This document shows positions 16,827 through 26,137 of a DNA stretch of 64,000 nucleotides, one piece after another (within the stretch, counting starts at the first letter, position 1; every line of letters begins with the position of its first letter). Location of the stretch: positions 62,001 to 126,000 of the forward strand of contig NZ_VYVA01000007.1 of the NCBI RefSeq assembly GCF_009193215.1. The letters run 5' to 3'. The DNA comes from Flavicella marina (lineage in GTDB: Bacteria; Bacteroidota; Bacteroidia; Flavobacteriales; Flavobacteriaceae). The notes under the pieces were generated by a model. It saw only the letters and a program-made list of their open reading frames with translations, was not told the origin of the DNA and searched no databases. A program made the translations under genes and the position numbers.

Positions 16827-19800
16827 ATGAATCATTCGATATTCCAAATAAATAAATTTCTTTTTGCCTTTGCATTTATTGCACAAACAATTATAGCTCA
16901 GAATTCGTATACACCTGCGATAGAATCTTTTGAATACGACACTTCTTTAGATTATTATTCTAATACAAATGGCTCTACCCTATCTACAAGTAAAGAACAC
17001 CATAAATTTGGAAAACAATCATTAAAATGGTCATGGACCGCTCCAGGAGCAATTTCTACCAAAAATTTCAGAATTTTAAATATAGATGAGAGTCCACTTA
17101 AATACGGAGATCATTTTCCTGCTAGTCCTACCTTGTCATTATCTATATACAACGAGGTTGCTCAAAATGAAAAAATAAAAGTATCCGCAACAAACAATTC
17201 CAAAAAAGAAATTTATTTCGAATTTGAAATAAACTTTACGGGTTGGAGAACCATTTGGGTTCCCTATTATGAAATGCAAGGTGCAGCTCCTGCGAAAGGT
17301 GAAGATTTGCAAATAGATAATTTTTCTATTAGCACTAATGCAACAAACGGAACTCTATATTTTGATGATATAGTTTTCTCTCAATATCAAGATGATCGTC
17401 ATTCATACCCAGATAAAACGGTACCTTTTATAAAATCAGACAAAGAACCAGGTTCCGATCATTGGATGCCTTTGTTAAAATACATAGATTTTATCAACTC
17501 TGTTCAACAATTAGAAATATCAAAACAAAAAATATCTGATTTAAACTCAATTGAAAAAAAATTAGATAATTCTATAGGAACCCATAAAAAAACTCGCGTC
17601 AACATAGGAAAAATCAGAGCTGAATTTGAAAAATTAAAGCTTGTAGATAATGGTAAAACCGTTTTAGGTCCGCCAATGAATTTCAAACAAGAACAAGTAT
17701 ATTATAATAGCAAACAACAAGGAACTATCAAAGGAAATGAAATAAATGATTTAGGTAAATTGATAAAAAACATTGGTAAATGTTATCATTCTGCCTCCAC
17801 AGCAGAAAAAGAAGAACTTAAAGACATGTTTTTAATGGCTACCAATTATTATTTAGATCAAGGTTGGCAAGAAGGAGCTTCTGGAGGAACAAGACATCAT
17901 ATTGGATATAATGTAAGAGAATTGGCAGAAGGTTTCTTTATGTTGCGTAAAACACTGCAAGAGTCAAACCTTTTAAAAGAAGTTGGAGGAAGTCTACAAT
18001 GGCTATTCAATGTTGGTATGGTTTTGGACGATGAAACCAAATTTCACGTAAATCTCGACTATTTAAATACACAAGCCTATTATCATTTACTACTGATATT
18101 TATGGTTGAAGACTTGAACAAACAGGCAACCATACTAAGTGCATATGCAAATTACATAGGTATTACTCTTGGGCAACAAGATCAAGAATGGGGCTTTAAA
18201 ATCGATGGTACTGCTTGGCATCATAACGGTCATTATCCGGCCTACGGAATGGGAGCATTTAGAAATGTACCAAGAATCATTCAAACTTTATCAGGCACCG
18301 AATTTAGAATTTCTGAAAAAGGACATGCGAATTTTAAAAATGCATTTTTAGCGACAAGAACATACAGCCAAAAAATGGATTATGGTTTTGGAAATGCTGG
18401 TAGACATCCTTTAGAAGATAATAGTATCAAATCTCTGAAAACGCCCTATCTACAGATGGCTTATTCTGGAAACCCTGAAGGAACGGAGAAAATCGATAGA
18501 GAAGTTGCCAGTGCTTACCTGAGACTCTGGGGCAGAAGTGATGCTTTAAACCGAAAAACTTTTACAAGTCTAAACAATATACAAGAAGAAAATTTAGATG
18601 GATATAAAACATTTCCATATGCTGCAACAGCCGTCCATAGAAGAAATAATTGGGCAGCCATCATAAAAGGATATAGCAAATATGTTTGGTCGTCAGAGAT
18701 TTATGTTGGTTCGAATCGCTATGGTAGATATCCTGCAAACGGAACCATACAACTTTTGAATGAAAAAGGAGAGGCTGCAAGTGGATTCAAACAAAAAGGT
18801 TGGGACTGGAATAGATATCCTGGTGCAACCATTATTTATCTTCCTTTTGATGAATTAGAGCCTAACACTCCCCTATTAATGTTCCGATCAGCAGAAACAT
18901 TTGCAGGAGCAGTTACTTTAGATGATAATGGTGTTTTCGGTATGGTTTTAAATGAATCAAAAGGATCTAATGCCGATGGAAACGAAGTTAATGTTGGTTT
19001 CCCAGGCAAGCTGAAGGCTAAAAAATCTGTATTTTCTTTTGGTGATAAATTAATTTGTATCGGTACAGGTATCTCGAGCATTGATAATGAAAATCCCACA
19101 CAAACAAACTTGTTTCAAACTTCAATTACGAAAGCTAATCCTCCTACTTATACCAAAAAAGATAAAAGTATCACAAAGTCATCTTACGAAAAAGAGTGTG
19201 GCAATTGGGTAATTGACACCTATGGTAATGGTTATCATATCTTGTCTGACTCCAAAGTAATGACCGCTAGAAAAGAGCAATTTTCATATCATAATAAATA
19301 TTCCGTTAAAACAGGCAAAATGGATCCTAAAGGAAAAGGACAAAAAGAAACAAAAGGAAAATTTGCAACTGCTTGGATAGAACATGGAATGAACCCGAGC
19401 AATGCATCTTATCAATATGTAATCTACCCTTTTCTAAAACAAGAAGAAGTCAAAAATTTTGGAAAAAAAATAAAAAAAGACAATTCATACGATATACTAC
19501 AAGCGGATGATTTTGCACATATTGTGAAAGATAAAGAGACCAATACTGATGCTTATGTCATTTTCAACGCCTCGGAACCTATTAAACATGGTTTAATCAC
19601 AGAAGTTTCTGAACCAGCTTTAATTATGTCTAAACAACTAACCGAGAAATCGTACGAAATTTCAATAGTACAACCAGATTTAAATTTTGAACAAATAAAG
19701 TCCAATCGATATATTAATAACAGTAGATTGGTTAACCTCAAAATTACGTTGAAAGGAATATGGTCGCTTAAGTCGGATCCAGCTGTTAAAAATATTTCTA

Positions 19801-19877
19801 CTGAAAATGGAAATACAGTTATCGAAATGGTTTTTCAACATGGATTAAAATCTGCCTTAAAGTTAGCCATTAATTAG
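16827..19877 (+). CDS. PL8 chondroitinase-ABC-type lyase without sorting tail
   Basis: This 1016-aa enzyme has a signal peptide ending near IIAQ, a Lyase_N sandwich (residues about 30-190) and a complete PL8 catalytic and C-terminal region. It is strikingly close to Proteus chondroitinase ABC I at the active site. DGTAWHHNGHYPAY gives His466 and Tyr473, NAGRHPL gives Arg526, and VWSSEIY...NRYGRY gives Glu624, matching His501, Tyr508, Arg560 and Glu653. Its length is that of the family (about 1000 aa) and it has no T9SS tail, so it is predicted to be periplasmic. It would convert imported oligosaccharides to unsaturated disaccharides for GH88. Chondroitin or dermatan sulfate, or a similar algal or animal uronan, is the likely substrate. 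Confidence 0.94.
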   Translation: MNHSIFQINKFLFAFAFIAQTIIAQNSYTPAIESFEYDTSLDYYSNTNGSTLSTSKEHHKFGKQSLKWSWTAPGAISTKNFRILNIDESPLKYGDHFPASPTLSLSIYNEVAQNEKIKVSATNNSKKEIYFEFEINFTGWRTIWVPYYEMQGAAPAKGEDLQIDNFSISTNATNGTLYFDDIVFSQYQDDRHSYPDKTVPFIKSDKEPGSDHWMPLLKYIDFINSVQQLEISKQKISDLNSIEKKLDNSIGTHKKTRVNIGKIRAEFEKLKLVDNGKTVLGPPMNFKQEQVYYNSKQQGTIKGNEINDLGKLIKNIGKCYHSASTAEKEELKDMFLMATNYYLDQGWQEGASGGTRHHIGYNVRELAEGFFMLRKTLQESNLLKEVGGSLQWLFNVGMVLDDETKFHVNLDYLNTQAYYHLLLIFMVEDLNKQATILSAYANYIGITLGQQDQEWGFKIDGTAWHHNGHYPAYGMGAFRNVPRIIQTLSGTEFRISEKGHANFKNAFLATRTYSQKMDYGFGNAGRHPLEDNSIKSLKTPYLQMAYSGNPEGTEKIDREVASAYLRLWGRSDALNRKTFTSLNNIQEENLDGYKTFPYAATAVHRRNNWAAIIKGYSKYVWSSEIYVGSNRYGRYPANGTIQLLNEKGEAASGFKQKGWDWNRYPGATIIYLPFDELEPNTPLLMFRSAETFAGAVTLDDNGVFGMVLNESKGSNADGNEVNVGFPGKLKAKKSVFSFGDKLICIGTGISSIDNENPTQTNLFQTSITKANPPTYTKKDKSITKSSYEKECGNWVIDTYGNGYHILSDSKVMTARKEQFSYHNKYSVKTGKMDPKGKGQKETKGKFATAWIEHGMNPSNASYQYVIYPFLKQEEVKNFGKKIKKDNSYDILQADDFAHIVKDKETNTDAYVIFNASEPIKHGLITEVSEPALIMSKQLTEKSYEISIVQPDLNFEQIKSNRYINNSRLVNLKITLKGIWSLKSDPAVKNISTENGNTVIEMVFQHGLKSALKLAIN

Positions 19878-19899
19878 ATTTACTGCATTCAAAAAAACA

Positions 19900-19940
19900 A
19901 ATACAATCGATTGTATTCTTGATTTCGTTTACTATATTTA
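19900..19940 (+). promoter_or_regulatory. Perfect 18-bp palindrome overlapping a putative dctPQM promoter
   Basis: AATACAATCGATTGTATT (19900-19917) is a perfect palindrome. TTG at 19911-19913 lies in its right half and is 19 bp before TATATTTA (19933-19940), together resembling the Bacteroidota TTTG-N19-TAnnTTTG promoter. The TTG start of dctP follows at 19964. An operator overlapping a -33 element suggests a dimeric repressor; which one is unknown. The absence of a GC-rich stem and T-run argues against a terminator. Confidence 0.55.
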
Positions 19941-19963
19941 CAAAATATTTAAAACTAAAAACT

Positions 19964-20962
19964 TTGAAGCCAAAATATAAACATTTCAAGATTACAAATC
20001 TTCTGTCTGCAGTATTGCTTGTTGTTTTCACATACTCATGTGATTCTATACAACAAACAAAAACTATCAAATTAGCCCATGGGCTAGACATGAACCATCC
20101 CGTTCATAAAGCGATGGAATTTATGGCCACAGACCTAGAGAAAAGATCTAAGGGTACATTGAGCATAAAAATATATCCAAACCAACAATTAGGTAACGAA
20201 AGACAAACCGTCGAGCTTTTGCAAATCGGGAGTTTAGGAATGACAAAAGTTTCTGCTGCCGTTATGGAGAACTTTGCACCAAACATGAAAATATTTGGGC
20301 TTCCGTTTTTATTTAGAGACCGAGCTCATGCTTTTTCTGTTTTGGATGGGGAAATCGGACAAGAACTTTTAGATGGAGGTAAAAAATATTGGCTAAAAGG
20401 TTTAGGATACTACGACTCAGGGAGTAGAAGTTTTTACACGAAAGAAAGACCTATTGAAAAGCCAGAAGACTTAAAAGGATTAAAAATTAGAGTTATGGAA
20501 AGTGTCACTGCAATGAATATGGTGAACAGTTTAGGTGGCTCTCCTACTCCTATTTCTTGGGGTGAATTGTATACCTCTTTGCAACAAGGTGTTGTAGATG
20601 GTGCAGAAAACAATCCTCCTAGTTTTTATTTATCAAGACATTATGAAGTTTGTAAATACTATTCGTTGGACGAGCACACCACTGTACCTGATGTTCTAAT
20701 AATGGGAACTCACCTATGGGATAGTTTAAATGAACAAGAAAAAAAATGGGTGCAAGAGTCGTCTACGTCTTCTGTCGTATATCAAAGAGAACTTTGGTCG
20801 AAAGCTGAAACCGAAGCTTTAGAAGAAGTTCAAAAAGCAGGAGTTAAAATCTTTAGACCAGACAAAAGTAAATTTCAAGAAAAAGTAACTTCTATGTATG
20901 AAGACTACATAGATGACAAAGAGATATACAGTTTAATACAAAGAATTCAAGCAGTTAAATAA
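19964..20962 (+). CDS. dctP: TRAP transporter solute-binding protein, DctP family
   Basis: The protein captures a carboxylate-bearing ligand for the DctQM permease. No ATG precedes the signal. TTG 19964 is chosen because it lies 24 bp after a putative -7 box and gives a 332-residue product starting KPKYKHFKITN, with a lipobox (VFTYSC); TTG 19919 is the alternative. Family motifs are clear: IKLAHGLDMNHPVHKAMEF, GNERQTVELLQIGSLGM, LKGLKIRVMES and GELYTSLQQGVVDGAENNPPS. The Arg of RVMES is the residue that binds the ligand carboxylate in DctP proteins. A lipoprotein binding protein is common in this phylum. It lies directly after the PL8 gene and belongs with dctQ and dctM; uronates or unsaturated uronate-containing disaccharides are the plausible ligands. 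Confidence 0.9.
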   Translation: MKPKYKHFKITNLLSAVLLVVFTYSCDSIQQTKTIKLAHGLDMNHPVHKAMEFMATDLEKRSKGTLSIKIYPNQQLGNERQTVELLQIGSLGMTKVSAAVMENFAPNMKIFGLPFLFRDRAHAFSVLDGEIGQELLDGGKKYWLKGLGYYDSGSRSFYTKERPIEKPEDLKGLKIRVMESVTAMNMVNSLGGSPTPISWGELYTSLQQGVVDGAENNPPSFYLSRHYEVCKYYSLDEHTTVPDVLIMGTHLWDSLNEQEKKWVQESSTSSVVYQRELWSKAETEALEEVQKAGVKIFRPDKSKFQEKVTSMYEDYIDDKEIYSLIQRIQAVK

Positions 20963-20970
20963 AAAACATA

Positions 20971-21432
20971 ATGAGAAAAAAAGTAGATAAATTTTTAGGT
21001 TCTTGTTTGTCTATAATTATGGCTATTATGGTTGTAAATGTATTGTGGCAAGTATTCACGAGATTCATTATTGGTACGCCAAGTTCTTTTACAGATGAAC
21101 TTGCTCGATATTTAATGATTTGGGTTGGAGTTTTAGGTGCTGCCTATATTTCTGGTCGAAAAATGCATGTTGCAATTGATATAATTCCATCAAAACAAAA
21201 AAAATCAAATCAAATCAAGATAAAAGTATTTGTAAATATTTTGATCATATTGTTTTGCTTTGGAGCGCTAATCATTGGTGGAATCAGGTTGGTTTATATA
21301 ACTTATATATTAGACCAACACTCTGCAGCACTGCAAATTCCTCTTGCTCTCGTATATTTAGTGATTCCAATCAGTGGAGCACTAATTATTTTTTACAAAA
21401 TTTCTGACATCATCAATAAACAAATATTATAA
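20971..21432 (+). CDS. dctQ: TRAP transporter small permease, DctQ family
   Basis: This 153-aa inner-membrane protein has four predicted membrane segments and the DctQ signature around residues 20-60 (VLWQVFTRFIIGTPSSFTDELARYLMIWVGVLGAAY). It is the small subunit that pairs with DctM in sodium-driven uptake of organic acids. It starts 8 bases after dctP, and its stop overlaps the dctM start by one base, so expression of the three genes is coupled. Confidence 0.9.
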   Translation: MRKKVDKFLGSCLSIIMAIMVVNVLWQVFTRFIIGTPSSFTDELARYLMIWVGVLGAAYISGRKMHVAIDIIPSKQKKSNQIKIKVFVNILIILFCFGALIIGGIRLVYITYILDQHSAALQIPLALVYLVIPISGALIIFYKISDIINKQIL

Positions 21433-22727
21433 TGGAATACATACCAATAGTTATTTTAGTCTTAAGTTTCATCAGCTTTTTATTGATCGGTGTACCCGTA
21501 GCTTGGAGTATCGCTATTTCTTCACTATTAACCATGTTCGCAAGTATTCCGGTGTTACCTGCCCTAACTACTGTTTCACAAAGAATCGGTACTGGATTAG
21601 ATAGCTTTGCGCTACTCGCAATCCCATTTTTCGTTTTATCAGGCCAACTTATGAACAAAGGAGGTATCGCTCATCGACTCATCAATTTCGCAAAAACATT
21701 GGTTGGTGCTCTTCCCGGAGGATTGGCATTAATTAATGTTATCGCAGCAATGTTGATGGGCTCTATTGCTGGTTCAGCAATGGCTTCTGCATCGGCGATG
21801 GGAAGTATTCTCGGACCTGAAATGGAAAAAGAAGGGTATTCAAAAGAATTTGGTGCAGCGGTAAACATTACCTCTTCTACCATCGGATTGATCATCCCTC
21901 CAAGTAATGTATTGATCGTTTACTCATTAGCTAGTGGAGGCGTTTCGATTGCTGCTTTATTTGTTGCTGGTTATATCCCTGGTATATTAACAGGTCTCTT
22001 TTTAATGCTTGTTGCCTCTTTTTGGGCGAAGAAAAAAGGTTATAAACTTGGAGAAAGAAGCACTTTTAAATCAGTAATCAAAACTTTTTCAGGAGCATTT
22101 CCAAGTTTAATGTTATTGGTTGTTGTTATTGGAGGAATTGTAATCGGAATATTCACAGCTACAGAAGCTTCTGCAATAGCCGTTTTATACACACTAGTTC
22201 TAGGTTTCTGGTACAAAGAAATTAGCCTTAAAGATTTACCTCAGATATTATTAGATTCGTGTGGTACTACCGCAATTGTAATGTTGTTAATTGGTGCTTC
22301 AATGAGTATGTCATGGGTAATGTCGTACGAAAATATTCCTCAAAATATTTCTGAAGTTCTTTTGGGAATCAGCGATAATAAAATTGTCATCTTATTAATT
22401 ATAAATTTCCTATTACTCTTTGTTGGAATTTTTATGGATATGACACCTGCCGTATTAATCTTTACCCCTATTTTTTTACCAATTATCACAAAATTAGGCA
22501 TGGATCCTGTTCAATTCGGAATCATCATGGTTCTTAATCTTTGTGTTGGTCTTTGTACTCCACCCGTTGGTTCTGTATTATTTGTGGGAGTTGGAATAGC
22601 GAATACAACTATAGAGAAAGTAGTGAAACCATTGCTTCCATTATTCTTTGCTATGATTATTTCTTTATTATTAATTACATACATCCCAGCATTAAGTCTT
22701 TGGTTACCAAGTCTATTTGGTTTGTAG
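21432..22727 (+). CDS. dctM: TRAP transporter large permease, DctM family
   Basis: The 431-aa protein has about a dozen hydrophobic helices and standard DctM motifs: FFVLSGQLMNKGGIAHRLI, GSIAGSAMASASAMGSILGPEM, IIPPSNVLIVYSLASGGVS, and a C-terminal LCTPPVGSVLFVG. It is the transport subunit that uses the sodium gradient to move the DctP ligand inward. It is full length and is followed by a strong terminator, which marks the 3' end of the PUL as visible here. No hexuronate-catabolism genes lie next to it, so downstream metabolism must be encoded elsewhere. Confidence 0.93.
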   Translation: MEYIPIVILVLSFISFLLIGVPVAWSIAISSLLTMFASIPVLPALTTVSQRIGTGLDSFALLAIPFFVLSGQLMNKGGIAHRLINFAKTLVGALPGGLALINVIAAMLMGSIAGSAMASASAMGSILGPEMEKEGYSKEFGAAVNITSSTIGLIIPPSNVLIVYSLASGGVSIAALFVAGYIPGILTGLFLMLVASFWAKKKGYKLGERSTFKSVIKTFSGAFPSLMLLVVVIGGIVIGIFTATEASAIAVLYTLVLGFWYKEISLKDLPQILLDSCGTTAIVMLLIGASMSMSWVMSYENIPQNISEVLLGISDNKIVILLIINFLLLFVGIFMDMTPAVLIFTPIFLPIITKLGMDPVQFGIIMVLNLCVGLCTPPVGSVLFVGVGIANTTIEKVVKPLLPLFFAMIISLLLITYIPALSLWLPSLFGL

Positions 22728-22743
22728 ATTTAACTACAACAAA

Positions 22744-22777
22744 CAAAAAAAGCTTTTCTTAATCGGAAAGCTTTTTT
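22744..22777 (+). terminator. Intrinsic terminator after dctPQM
   Basis: The arms 22744-22757 and 22764-22777 (AAAAAAAGCTTTTC and complement, with one G-T pair) close a 6-base loop, and the right arm ends in T7. It marks the end of the PUL. Confidence 0.85.
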
Positions 22778-22910
22778 TGTTTTGCACTTATCTCAAAATA
22801 CTATAAACAAAAACAATACATAAATAAACAAATATCATTCAAGAATAGTACCTATAAATGATCGTATTTTGTATTTTTGTTTAACATTATTTAAATTGTA
22901 CTAAACATTT

Positions 22911-25316
22911 ATGAAAAAATATACACTGAATTTTGTTTTTTTACTGCTTACAACATTTATGTACGCACAAAAAACTTACACATTAAGTGGTGTAATTTCT
23001 GAGAAAAGTAGTGGTGAAACACTTATAGGAGTAAATGTAATTTTCACAGAACTACAACGAGGAACCGTTACCAATGGTTATGGGTTTTACTCTATCACTC
23101 TTCCCGAAGGAACATATAAAATCGATATTAGCTATCTAGGTTATAAAAACATCAGTAAAACGATTGTTTTAAATTCTAATGTCAAAGAAAATTTTAATCT
23201 AGAAATTGCAAGCGAGCAAATAGATGAAGTCATCGTAAAAAGTAATAGCCCTACTTTCAGTTTAAAAAAACCTGAAATGAGTGTACACAAAATAGGTGTA
23301 CAAACCATCAAGGAAATGCCAGTAGTATTAGGAGAAGTAGATATAATCAAGTCTATTCAACTCTTACCTGGTGTAACTAGTGTTGGTGAAGGTGCTTCTG
23401 GGTTTAACGTACGTGGAGGTGCTGAAGATCAAAATCTAGTTTTGTTAGACGAGGCAACCCTATATAGCTCTTCTCACTTGTTTGGGTTTTTCTCAATATT
23501 TAATGCCGATGCCGTTAAAGACATTAAGTTATATAAAGGAGGTATCCCTGCTAAATATGGAGGACGTGTCGCATCTGTATTAGATGTACATCAAAAAAAC
23601 GGAAACAAACAAGAGCACCACTTCACTGGAGGACTCGGATTAATTTCAAGTCGTTTAATGGCAGAAGGACCGTTGCAAAAAGGAAAAAGTTCATATTTGG
23701 TTGCTGGTAGAGGATCGTATGCACACATATTTTTAAAATTCAACCCTGAAACAAAAGACAATACGGTTTACTTTTATGACTTAAATACGAAATTGAACTT
23801 CGATATTGATGATAATAATAAATTATATGCCTCTGGATATTTTGGAAGAGATGTTTTCACTATCAATAATTTTTTCACAAACTCTTACGGAAATCAAACA
23901 TTTAATGTAAGATGGAATCACTTATTCTCAGACAAACTATTTTCAAATCTAACGTTGATTTATAGTGAATACAAATACTTTTTAAATTTAGATTTTATTG
24001 GTTTTGATTGGGACTCAGGTATACAGAACTTTCACCTGAAGTACGACTTTAAAAATTACATTTCAGACAATTTTACACTCTCTTATGGATTGAGTGGAAT
24101 TCATTATCATTTCAATCCTGGAGAAATTACACCAAGTAAACCTGAATCACCTATCAACCCTGATAAACTGGATCAAAAATATGCTATTGAGCCAGCTATC
24201 TATGCAGAAGTTGAGCAATCACTATCTGAAAAATTCTCAATGAATTATGGTTTGCGAATCAGTTCATTTTTTAGAATGGGTGGTCAGAGTATCTATACAT
24301 ATGAAAATGACGAACCTATATCCTTCAACCAAGAAATCGGTGTCTATGAGGAAGGTGTAGTAAATGGAGCAAATGAGTATGCAAGAGGTGAGGTAATTCG
24401 TACGTTTTACGGTTTTGAACCCCGATTTTCAGCATCTTACAAGCCCAATGACAACAATGCTTTCAAAGCGAGTTATAACAGAATGTTTCAATACATTCAC
24501 TTAGTCTCAAATACAGTTTCTGCTGCCCCATTAGATGTATGGACACCAAGTGGTACTTATATTGAGCCACAGATTTTAGATCAGTATGCTATAGGATATT
24601 TTAGAAATCTTAAAGATGGAGATTATTCTATTGAAACCGAATTATATTATAAAGACGTTCAAAATCGTTTGGATTATAGAGATGGTGCAGATTTGATTGC
24701 TCAAAACCAAATTGAAACTATTGTCTTAAGTGGTAAATCTAGGGCCTATGGTTTAGAACTTTCATTAAAGAAAAATGTCGGTAAATTTAAAGGGTGGATT
24801 AGTTATACTTTGTCAAATACTGAGCAAAAAGTTGAAGGTACTCAACCTGGTGCAACAGGTATCAACAACGGAAATTGGTACAAATCACCTTACCACAAAT
24901 TACATGACATCTCAATTACAACAAGCTATAGCAACTCATTAAAGTGGCGATTTGGAGCGAACTTTGTATATCAATCAGGTAGGCCCGTTACCTATCCTAA
25001 TGGACAATATACTTCTGCTATTAATGGAGATTACAACAACCCAAGTTCAAATCTTAGTGTTCCAATCTATAGCGACCGAAATCAATTTCGATTGCCAAGT
25101 TATCATCATTTAGACATTTCTGCTACGTACACCCCGAAGCCAAATAGCACCAAGAGATGGAAAGGTGAATGGGTATTTAGTATTTACAATTTATATGGTA
25201 GAAGGAATGCTGCCTCGATAGATTTTAGAACAAACCAAGAAACGGGTAGAAATGAAGCTGTACGAACATCAATTTTTGGTTTCACTCCTTCGTTTACTTA
25301 TAATTTTAAATTTTAG
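22911..25316 (+). CDS. TonB-dependent receptor with CarboxypepD_reg-like N-terminal domain
   Basis: This 801-aa outer-membrane receptor has a signal peptide (to YAQ) and a carboxypeptidase-regulatory-like beta-sandwich (about 21-105: LSGVISEKSSGETLIGVNVIF, GFYSITLPEGTY). A plug domain (about 115-225: LLPGVTSVGEGASGFNVRGGAEDQNLVLLDEAT) and a 22-strand-type barrel ending in the aromatic TYNFKF follow. It lacks the SusC hallmark sequence and is followed by a DUF4249 lipoprotein instead of SusD, a pairing common in this phylum. The ligand is unknown and not necessarily a glycan. A TATTTTTG box at 22872-22879 may be its -7 element, but no clear -33 element was seen. Its position after the PUL terminator suggests an independent unit. 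Confidence 0.9.
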   Translation: MKKYTLNFVFLLLTTFMYAQKTYTLSGVISEKSSGETLIGVNVIFTELQRGTVTNGYGFYSITLPEGTYKIDISYLGYKNISKTIVLNSNVKENFNLEIASEQIDEVIVKSNSPTFSLKKPEMSVHKIGVQTIKEMPVVLGEVDIIKSIQLLPGVTSVGEGASGFNVRGGAEDQNLVLLDEATLYSSSHLFGFFSIFNADAVKDIKLYKGGIPAKYGGRVASVLDVHQKNGNKQEHHFTGGLGLISSRLMAEGPLQKGKSSYLVAGRGSYAHIFLKFNPETKDNTVYFYDLNTKLNFDIDDNNKLYASGYFGRDVFTINNFFTNSYGNQTFNVRWNHLFSDKLFSNLTLIYSEYKYFLNLDFIGFDWDSGIQNFHLKYDFKNYISDNFTLSYGLSGIHYHFNPGEITPSKPESPINPDKLDQKYAIEPAIYAEVEQSLSEKFSMNYGLRISSFFRMGGQSIYTYENDEPISFNQEIGVYEEGVVNGANEYARGEVIRTFYGFEPRFSASYKPNDNNAFKASYNRMFQYIHLVSNTVSAAPLDVWTPSGTYIEPQILDQYAIGYFRNLKDGDYSIETELYYKDVQNRLDYRDGADLIAQNQIETIVLSGKSRAYGLELSLKKNVGKFKGWISYTLSNTEQKVEGTQPGATGINNGNWYKSPYHKLHDISITTSYSNSLKWRFGANFVYQSGRPVTYPNGQYTSAINGDYNNPSSNLSVPIYSDRNQFRLPSYHHLDISATYTPKPNSTKRWKGEWVFSIYNLYGRRNAASIDFRTNQETGRNEAVRTSIFGFTPSFTYNFKF

Positions 25317-25321
25317 TCGTG

Positions 25322-26137
25322 ATGAAATATATATACATATTTATAACAATATTACTTTTTACATCATGTGAAGATGTTATTGATTTGCCTTTAGAAGAAG
25401 GTCCTAAACGTTTGGTGATTGATGCAAATATAAACTGGCAAAAAGGAACTTCTGGGGCAAATCAAAAAATTAGGCTAACCGAAACAGCAGGTTTTTACGA
25501 TCTAACTGTACCTGTGGCAACTGGTGCAACTGTTACCGTGACTAGTGGAGCTGGTACCGTTTTTCCATTTACTGAAGAAGGAAACACAGGTATTTATTCA
25601 ACAACTACTTTTTTACCTGAGATTGAAGAAACTTATACACTTTCAGTTAATTACAACGGAGAAACATTTACCGCAGAAGAAACTTTAAAGTCCGTTTCGG
25701 AAATAGTTTCTATAGAACAATCTATTCAACCAATTTTTGGAACCGATTTAATTAAAGTAGAATTCTTCTTTCAAGACCCAGAAGGAGAAGAGAATTATTA
25801 TATAAATCAATTCAACTACCCTGGTTTTTTAATTGATACTTACGGAGCCAGAAGTGATGAATTTACAGATGGACAATTAAATAGTGTCTTTATTCAAGAT
25901 GAAGATTTAGTACCTGGACAAAAACTTACATTATATTTTTATGGTGGTTCCAAAACATATTTCAATTATTTCAATTTATTGTTAGATCAAATTGAAGCTG
26001 GAGGTCCTTTTGCAACACCTCCAGCTGAAGTAAAAGGTAATGGAATTAACATAACAAATCCTGACAAAAAGCCTTTAGGTTATTTTAGGTTGTCTGAAAT
26101 GGTGGTTGAAGAATATGTAATCCAAGAAATTGAATAA
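25322..26137 (+). CDS. DUF4249-family lipoprotein paired with the TonB receptor
   Basis: The 271-aa protein starts at ATG 25322 (a GTG at 25319 is in frame but unneeded) and has the lipobox LLFTSC followed by EDVIDLPLEEGPKRLVIDANINW, the standard DUF4249 opening (C.. .I.. ....LVV.g.i). Beta-strands such as IRLTETAGFYDL and GATVTVTSGAG follow, and the end is GYFRLSEMVVEEYVI. It lies 5 bases after its receptor gene. DUF4249 proteins accompany TonB receptors and are thought to act as surface partners, but their ligands are not established. Confidence 0.85.
   Translation: MKYIYIFITILLFTSCEDVIDLPLEEGPKRLVIDANINWQKGTSGANQKIRLTETAGFYDLTVPVATGATVTVTSGAGTVFPFTEEGNTGIYSTTTFLPEIEETYTLSVNYNGETFTAEETLKSVSEIVSIEQSIQPIFGTDLIKVEFFFQDPEGEENYYINQFNYPGFLIDTYGARSDEFTDGQLNSVFIQDEDLVPGQKLTLYFYGGSKTYFNYFNLLLDQIEAGGPFATPPAEVKGNGINITNPDKKPLGYFRLSEMVVEEYVIQEIE

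Noticed and set aside
19900-19917. Palindrome before dctP as a terminator of the PL8 gene
   Set aside because: The stem is AT-rich with no loop-closing GC core and no T-run follows; a promoter-operator reading fits better.
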